The notes under the pieces were generated by a model that saw nothing but the letters and a program-made list of their open reading frames with translations, was not told where the DNA came from and ran no database searches. A DNA stretch of 24,899 nucleotides from a virus. The DNA lies in IMG/VR virus record IMGVR_UViG_3300002835_010611, positions 1 through 24,899 of that record; one strand, 5' to 3'. The position numbers and the translations under genes are program-made. Shown here one piece after another: positions 21,777 through 24,899 of this stretch (its first letter is position 1; each line of letters starts with the position of its first letter).

Positions 21777-22067
21777 CGGGACTAGTGACTAGCGATATTT
21801 CTTTCTTTCTGCAAGGAAGCCGGCAAGCGAGCAGTTCCTGAATCGGAGCCATGGCTGAGGTGGACGAATGAGCGATGTTTGTTGTACGGGCTTGAATCAA
21901 TATCGAGTTGGCTCGATATGGATTTTGGCGATTCGCAGAATTCGCCAATCCGGGAAACAAACTGAAGCGATTGAAGTCACCGACGCTATGGCGGAGAGGC
22001 AGGATTGCGAACGAAGCGGGCTGTTTGCAGGAAGAAGAACGAGCGGGGATTGTGATTAGACACGGTT
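21777..22067 (+). ncRNA. Array unit 24, family F
   Basis: Relative of unit 21 along its length. Hairpin ATATCGAG-TTGG-CTCGATAT (21900-21919) and helix 21925-21948. Ends GGGGATTGTGATTAGACACG, the TGTGATTAG 3' class. Confidence 0.7.
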
Positions 22068-22230
22068 CGGGACTAATAAACACAACTTCGAGCATTTCTC
22101 TAGGAAAGTGGAGCGCGGGCGTAACTTCGGGGAACGCGGAAGTTCCTTCAAGTGACCCGAGTGGAGCCCGAGCGGTACTTTTCGGAGAATGCGGTAACCA
22201 AACAAATCACTAAGTCAATGTCATTAGGGT
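22068..22230 (+). ncRNA. Array unit 25, family D-like
   Basis: Opens AATAAACACAACTTCGAGC then ATTTC and ends GAGAATGCGGTAACC, the family D closing pair (AGCATT with AATGC). AACTTC/GAAGTT forms a hairpin inside. Confidence 0.6.
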
Positions 22231-22544
22231 CGGGACTAATTACCAATTGAGGTAAGTAAAAGCCATTTCATTGACTGAACAGCCGTTAGCGGAGCTTTCC
22301 CAGGCCGAGGCACGAGTGCCGGGAAGCGGAGCGGTCGGCTGGTGAAGTCATGAATGGATTTTCTGGTAGTGCGACATGGTGGCAGAGCACGGCGTAGAAG
22401 GCGAGTGGAGTACTTGCCGACGCGTGATAGCGCATCGGTGCACTGAATGAGCGCCGCTCGTCGGCTGCGAATTCGAGTGCATACGAAACGAGTCTGCGAA
22501 GCCTTGCGGTTGCCAACACAGAGCACGATAACTGTGATGATGGT
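22231..22544 (+). ncRNA. Array unit 26, unassigned
   Basis: The longest unit (314 bp). CAGCCG/CGGCTG encloses CTTTCCC/GGGAAG and a perfect GGCAC-GA-GTGCC hairpin. ATTAG before the motif can pair with CTAAT after the GGGA. Confidence 0.55.
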
Positions 22545-22818
22545 CGGGACTAGATAGTACTTACAGGTAATCAATAGTTCCGAGTATTGAGACACTTCAT
22601 CGCGTAGCCAGCACCGAAGCGGAAAAACTGCTTGTAGCGAAGCGCGCAAGCGTTTTGCAGCGGTGGTGCAGGCGGAGCGTGAATGTTGACAAAGCGAGAT
22701 AAGAACGAGCCGTGCGCAACGAGGAACCCAGGTGAAGCCAAGACGAAGTCTGGCGCAATCTGGGCTGCGAAGTGTAGCAAGTGCGAGGTTGCAATTGAGC
22801 GGGGATTGTGATTAGAGT
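22545..22818 (+). ncRNA. Array unit 27, family G
   Basis: Its 3' half matches unit 22 (GGAACCCAGG, AAGACGAAGTCTGG, ATCTGGGCTGCGAAG, GCGAGGTTGCAATTGAGCGG). GCACC/GGTGC and CTGC/GCAG close an inner domain. The last motif follows at 22819. Confidence 0.6.
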
Positions 22819-22889
22819 CGGGACTAAAGGATGTGCAGTTAGATGACCATTCGACCTATTAGTATTGCTTTCGCCGGGATGGAGTAAAA

Positions 22890-23123
22890 ATGATGCAGAA
22901 TGAAATGACTATGACACACAAGAAAACTAAACCGCAGTCCCGAACGGAACTCTGGCGTTGTCCTAATTGTGGCAATGAGCTTGTCGTTGGCGTGCCGGCT
23001 ATGCAAGCTGCTTGCAGCAATAAAGAAAAGCACACTTCAAGCACTGTCGAAATGGAATTGGTCCGTTCTTACTGGGACGAAAACATCAATGGCCGGAACG
23101 TCAAGCTGCATCAGCGCTCGTAA
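22890..23123 (+). CDS. Zinc-ribbon protein, 77 aa
   Basis: A WRCPNCGNELVVGVPAMQAACSNK segment (shown here as WRCPNCGNEL then AACSNK) with a downstream His gives a CxxC...C...H zinc ribbon of a kind frequent in actinobacteriophage proteins. The C-terminus is acidic then basic (MELVRSYWDE, NVKLHQRS). The ATG at 22890 has GATGGAG upstream. It is the first protein gene after the array and itself contains the complementary octamer AGTCCCGA at 22936-22943. Function unknown; nucleic-acid or protein contact is inferred. Confidence 0.7.
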   Translation: MMQNEMTMTHKKTKPQSRTELWRCPNCGNELVVGVPAMQAACSNKEKHTSSTVEMELVRSYWDENINGRNVKLHQRS

Positions 23124-23184
23124 GTCCCGACCTTCTCTCTCGCCCGTCGCCATCTAGGAAACCACCAGAAACCCAATCGGGACT
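23123..23184. other. Inverted pair of the array octamer
   Basis: AGTCCCGA at 23123-23130 overlaps the stop of the zinc-ribbon gene and TCGGGACT at 23177-23184 is its perfect complement. They can form an 8-bp hairpin stem, and AGTCCCGA can pair with each TCGGGACT boundary of the array. The rest of 23124-23219 shows no gene. Confidence 0.6.
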
Positions 23185-23219
23185 GCAATCCAGCCCAGCT
23201 GCTTCATCGACAACAAAAA

Positions 23220-23504
23220 GTGACGGTGGCGGATGACAAAAGTCACAAACCTTGTGGGTTGCAAGCCGCAAGTATTCTGGTTACTCTTCACTGCGTGCAA
23301 ACAAAGCGGATAGACCAGCTCCAGGTAGGGGACATCTTTACTTGGGCGTTTCACGAGCAATATCAGGTAACGGGCATCAAAGCATCAACGCGTAACAACG
23401 GCAGCACTTGGTTGCTCAGCTACATCGGTTTGGAAACCAAAACCGAAGTTCGAGACCGCAAGATGCCAAAAAAATCAATTTGCGAATTTATCAAAGGAGA
23501 ATAG
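23220..23504 (+). CDS. Hypothetical protein, up to 94 aa
   Basis: The conserved-looking core is IDQLQVGDIFTWAFHEQYQV followed by TGIKASTRNNGSTW, a small beta-rich domain. The start is uncertain: GTG at 23220 is the longest, and GTG at 23295 (VQTKRIDQLQ) would remove a poorly conserved-looking N-terminus. Neither has a clear Shine-Dalgarno. It ends just before the small gene at 23507, with AAAGGAG shared across the junction. Confidence 0.55.
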   Translation: MTVADDKSHKPCGLQAASILVTLHCVQTKRIDQLQVGDIFTWAFHEQYQVTGIKASTRNNGSTWLLSYIGLETKTEVRDRKMPKKSICEFIKGE

Positions 23505-23506
23505 TT

Positions 23507-23665
23507 ATGGCAAAGAAAAAAGTCTTCATCACTGGGAAGAAGTTCCGGAAAGCTTTGTACGATTTTCTGCCTATCGCAGATATTCAACACGACAACGACG
23601 GTCAAGTAATTATCTACACCGGCCTCACCGAAATAAACGGTGACAACTACACAAAAATTGACTAG
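23507..23665 (+). CDS. Small basic protein, 52 aa
   Basis: Begins MAKKKVFITGKKFRKALYDF and then has an Asp-rich strand pair (DIQHDNDGQVIIYTG) and a short end (EINGDNYTKID). AAAGGAGA precedes the ATG, giving good support for the start. Many phages carry such small proteins upstream of longer unknowns; no function is known. Confidence 0.65.
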   Translation: MAKKKVFITGKKFRKALYDFLPIADIQHDNDGQVIIYTGLTEINGDNYTKID

Positions 23666-23697
23666 AATAAAAATCACCCACTAAGAAAAGGAAAATT

Positions 23698-24162
23698 ATG
23701 AAAAACACCGAAGAAACAACGGCTGCAGCTGAAGAGATTTTTGAAACTCTCAAAGCCTGGCCAAATCTCACCAAAAAAACCTGCCACATCTTCAAGAGCC
23801 GTGACGGTCAAATTACGACAATCGGCACCTACCGTGACGTCTACGAGGGTCTTGAAATCATCGCCTTCGAGGCAGACCACGAGATGCTCACTGGCTACGA
23901 ATTCTTTGGTCTTGAGACAAGTGGATGGGCAGCTCCCCTTGTTGAAGAAGAGCGGAACGAAGTTCCTCCTAGCGAGCATCCGGAACGTCGTCGCGTTCGT
24001 ATGGTCAGCGTTCTTGACCGAACAATGCGTTTGACTTCGGTGCTGGGCTTTGAGGGAGACGATAAAGTTGTTTCCAACCAAGGCGGTCAAGGCACCCTTG
24101 CTGATGCAATGCGTCTTGTTATGGCAAGCATCATCTCTTCTGAAGCAGCTCAGTCATGCTGA
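23698..24162 (+). CDS. Hypothetical protein, 154 aa
   Basis: Preceded by AAAAGGAAA at proper spacing. The N-terminus is helical (AAAEEIFETLKAWPNL), followed by strands (HIFKSRDGQITTIGTYRD, LEIIAFEADHE). A charged middle (EEERNEVPPSEHPERRRVR) and a C-terminal helix (TLADAMRLVMASIISSEA) follow. Unknown family. It overlaps the next gene by seven bases. Confidence 0.65.
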   Translation: MKNTEETTAAAEEIFETLKAWPNLTKKTCHIFKSRDGQITTIGTYRDVYEGLEIIAFEADHEMLTGYEFFGLETSGWAAPLVEEERNEVPPSEHPERRRVRMVSVLDRTMRLTSVLGFEGDDKVVSNQGGQGTLADAMRLVMASIISSEAAQSC

Positions 24163-24422
24163 CATTGACGGTAAGCATGTTCAAATTCGTTTGGAGTGGC
24201 GGCCCGTACTGCGACATCTTCCATACGAAAGCTCCGACCAAACCATTTATGCACATCCGGATGTGGGACGTTGAAACATCCAAAAGCATGATTGGAGAAA
24301 TCGGGCGGCCGGGCACAGCAGACAAGTTCGCTGCGAAGTGCACTGAGTGGATTTCAACAGAAGCTTTTGATTGGCTTCGCTCTGGTGAACTTTCCATCCA
24401 CGTCTTGGAGAATGCATCATGA
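24156..24422 (+). CDS. Hypothetical protein, 88 aa
   Basis: Strand-rich N-terminus (MLTLTVSMFKFVWSGGPYCD), then KPFMHIRMWDVET and a C-terminal helix (ADKFAAKCTEWISTEAFDWL). Unknown function. The start overlaps the previous stop and its own stop overlaps the next start (ATGA), so the three genes are coupled. Confidence 0.65.
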   Translation: MLTLTVSMFKFVWSGGPYCDIFHTKAPTKPFMHIRMWDVETSKSMIGEIGRPGTADKFAAKCTEWISTEAFDWLRSGELSIHVLENAS

Positions 24423-24703
24423 GTACCGAAATTGGTTATGTAGTCAACAAACACACGGGCGAAGCGTGTGCGCTTGAAAATGTTCTCATTATTGGCTCGA
24501 CAGGTGAAGCTTCGGCTTATAAGAAAGACGGTGGTATCCGCCTTAGTGGCGACAACCATGTCGTCGTTGTTGGAAAAGACGGCACGATGGAAGGTATGTA
24601 CAACCACCCGGCATGGCGAGCAAAAATGATACTCGTGGCCGGCAGGGATGGTTTGCCGCTTTCTGCTTCGTGGGGAATTATGAGCATGATGGAGGGTAGG
24701 TAA
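24419..24703 (+). CDS. Hypothetical protein, 94 aa
   Basis: A Gly-rich, strand-rich protein (IGYVVNKHTGEAC, NVLIIGSTGEA, HVVVVGKDGTM) with an odd Met-rich end (WGIMSMMEGR). No family recognised. Coupled to the upstream gene by ATGA and separated from the next by one base. Confidence 0.6.
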   Translation: MSTEIGYVVNKHTGEACALENVLIIGSTGEASAYKKDGGIRLSGDNHVVVVGKDGTMEGMYNHPAWRAKMILVAGRDGLPLSASWGIMSMMEGR

Positions 24704-24704
24704 A

Positions 24705-24899
24705 ATGGGTTACACGCACTACACGGACAGGATTGTCGGTAATCATGGAACAGCAGAAATGTTCGGGAAGCTTGCACTAGATGCAAAGCTGATTTGCGAG
24801 CACGCGCAATCCATCGGCATTCGCCTTGCAGGACCTTTTGGGGAGATGGGAACATCACCCGAGTTCACTGAAGGCTATTTCGCTTTCAACGGTGAAGAG
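24705..24899 (+). CDS. MGYTHY-type conserved phage protein, partial
   Basis: The frame is open to the right window edge (65 codons seen). It begins MGYTHYTDRIVG, continues with a helix (LALDAKLICEHAQSIGIRLA) and GPFGEMGTSPEF, then YFAFNG. Phage proteins starting MGYTHYxxx with a following helix, GxG loop and xFNG strand are a recurring unknown family, and this resembles them. GGAGGG upstream supports the start. Only the N-terminus is visible. Confidence 0.65.
   Translation, partial: MGYTHYTDRIVGNHGTAEMFGKLALDAKLICEHAQSIGIRLAGPFGEMGTSPEFTEGYFAFNGEE

Larger units (their letters stand above)
17443..22826 (+). repeat. Noncoding array: 27 units bounded by 28 CGGGACTA motifs
   Basis: The first motif is 17443-17450 and the last 22819-22826. 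All 28 copies share one orientation. Most read CGGGACTA; 18473, 19042, 19583, 19723, 20199 and 20354 end in TT and 20586 reads CGGGGCTA. Spacing is 135-314 bp, so units differ in length. No ORF keeps a consistent frame, codon bias or Shine-Dalgarno, and longer ones run across boundaries. Units are packed with hairpins and words like GCGAAGCG. Families A-G group related units. It could be tandem structured RNAs processed or bound at the motif, or recombining DNA cassettes. I know no established class that fits. Confidence 0.9.

Noticed and set aside
21430-22095. 221-codon open frame on the minus strand in the array
   Set aside because: It runs across three unit boundaries, each boundary giving the same SPE/SPV-like residues, has no Shine-Dalgarno, and contradicts the RNA-type compensatory changes seen in the units it crosses.
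17443-22826. CRISPR array
   Set aside because: The constant part is only eight bases, spacing varies from 135 to 314, and units are related to each other in families.
17443-22826. Integron cassette array with attC sites
   Set aside because: Some unit ends contain GTTAGAT, which fits the GTTRRRY core, but it is absent from most units, there is no integron integrase, and units do not carry ORFs. A cassette-like growth mechanism remains possible.

Overview
The window looks like part of the genome of a bacteriophage, or less likely a phage-like plasmid, of an actinobacterium. It carries two WhiB-family Fe-S regulators, a DUF932 phage/plasmid protein, a compact primase-helicase, SSB, a C5 cytosine methyltransferase, a SNF2-type helicase, thioredoxin, an HTH protein resembling small terminase subunits, and many tiny overlapping unknown genes. 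Several starts look leaderless (a -10 box 6-7 bases before the ATG), which is common in Actinobacteria. GC content looks moderate rather than high, which would suit a low-GC aquatic actinobacterial host; that is inference. No capsid, tail, lysis or integrase gene is visible.

Layout. 1-900: two similar blocks, each made of a CTTG-rich repeat tract, a nearly identical sigma70-type promoter and a very small gene (the second a LysM-like membrane protein). 1.1-3.1 kb: small unknown genes, mostly on the minus strand, and one structurally odd tRNA. 3.2-5.4 kb: plus-strand group with a HicA-like protein, a possible PD-(D/E)XK nuclease, a zinc-finger protein and a clavaminate-synthase/asparagine-oxygenase-like 2OG-Fe(II) enzyme. 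5.4-10.2 kb: tightly overlapped minus-strand operon (DUF932, acidic protein, WhiB, primase-helicase, HTH protein, RHH/zinc-ribbon protein). 10.3-11.5 kb: three plus-strand unknowns. 11.5-12.2 kb: thioredoxin and an unknown on minus. 12.3-14.5 kb: WhiB plus SNF2 helicase on plus. 14.5-17.2 kb: minus operon SSB, cytosine methyltransferase (apparently starting at CTG), a DUF1599-like protein and a 52-residue protein. 22.9-24.9 kb: small plus-strand genes, the last cut by the window edge.

The outstanding feature is 17.44-22.83 kb: about 5.4 kb with no convincing protein gene, divided into 27 units of 135-314 bp by 28 same-strand copies of CGGGACTA (variants CGGGACTT, CGGGGCTA). The units are dense in hairpins and fall into families (A-G) whose members keep loop sequences and helices while helix bases change in a compensatory way. 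Family order D-B-C occurs twice, so the array appears to have grown by block duplication. I read it as a tandem array of structured RNAs, or of DNA cassettes carrying such structures, and I do not recognise it as any known class. The complementary octamer AGTCCCGA occurs twice just after the array.

A second genome-scale signal is the strand-polar heptamer YACGGGY. By hand count there are about 28 copies on the plus strand and 2 on the minus strand in the first 17.4 kb, whichever way the genes run. All counts and pairings here are by eye and need computation.
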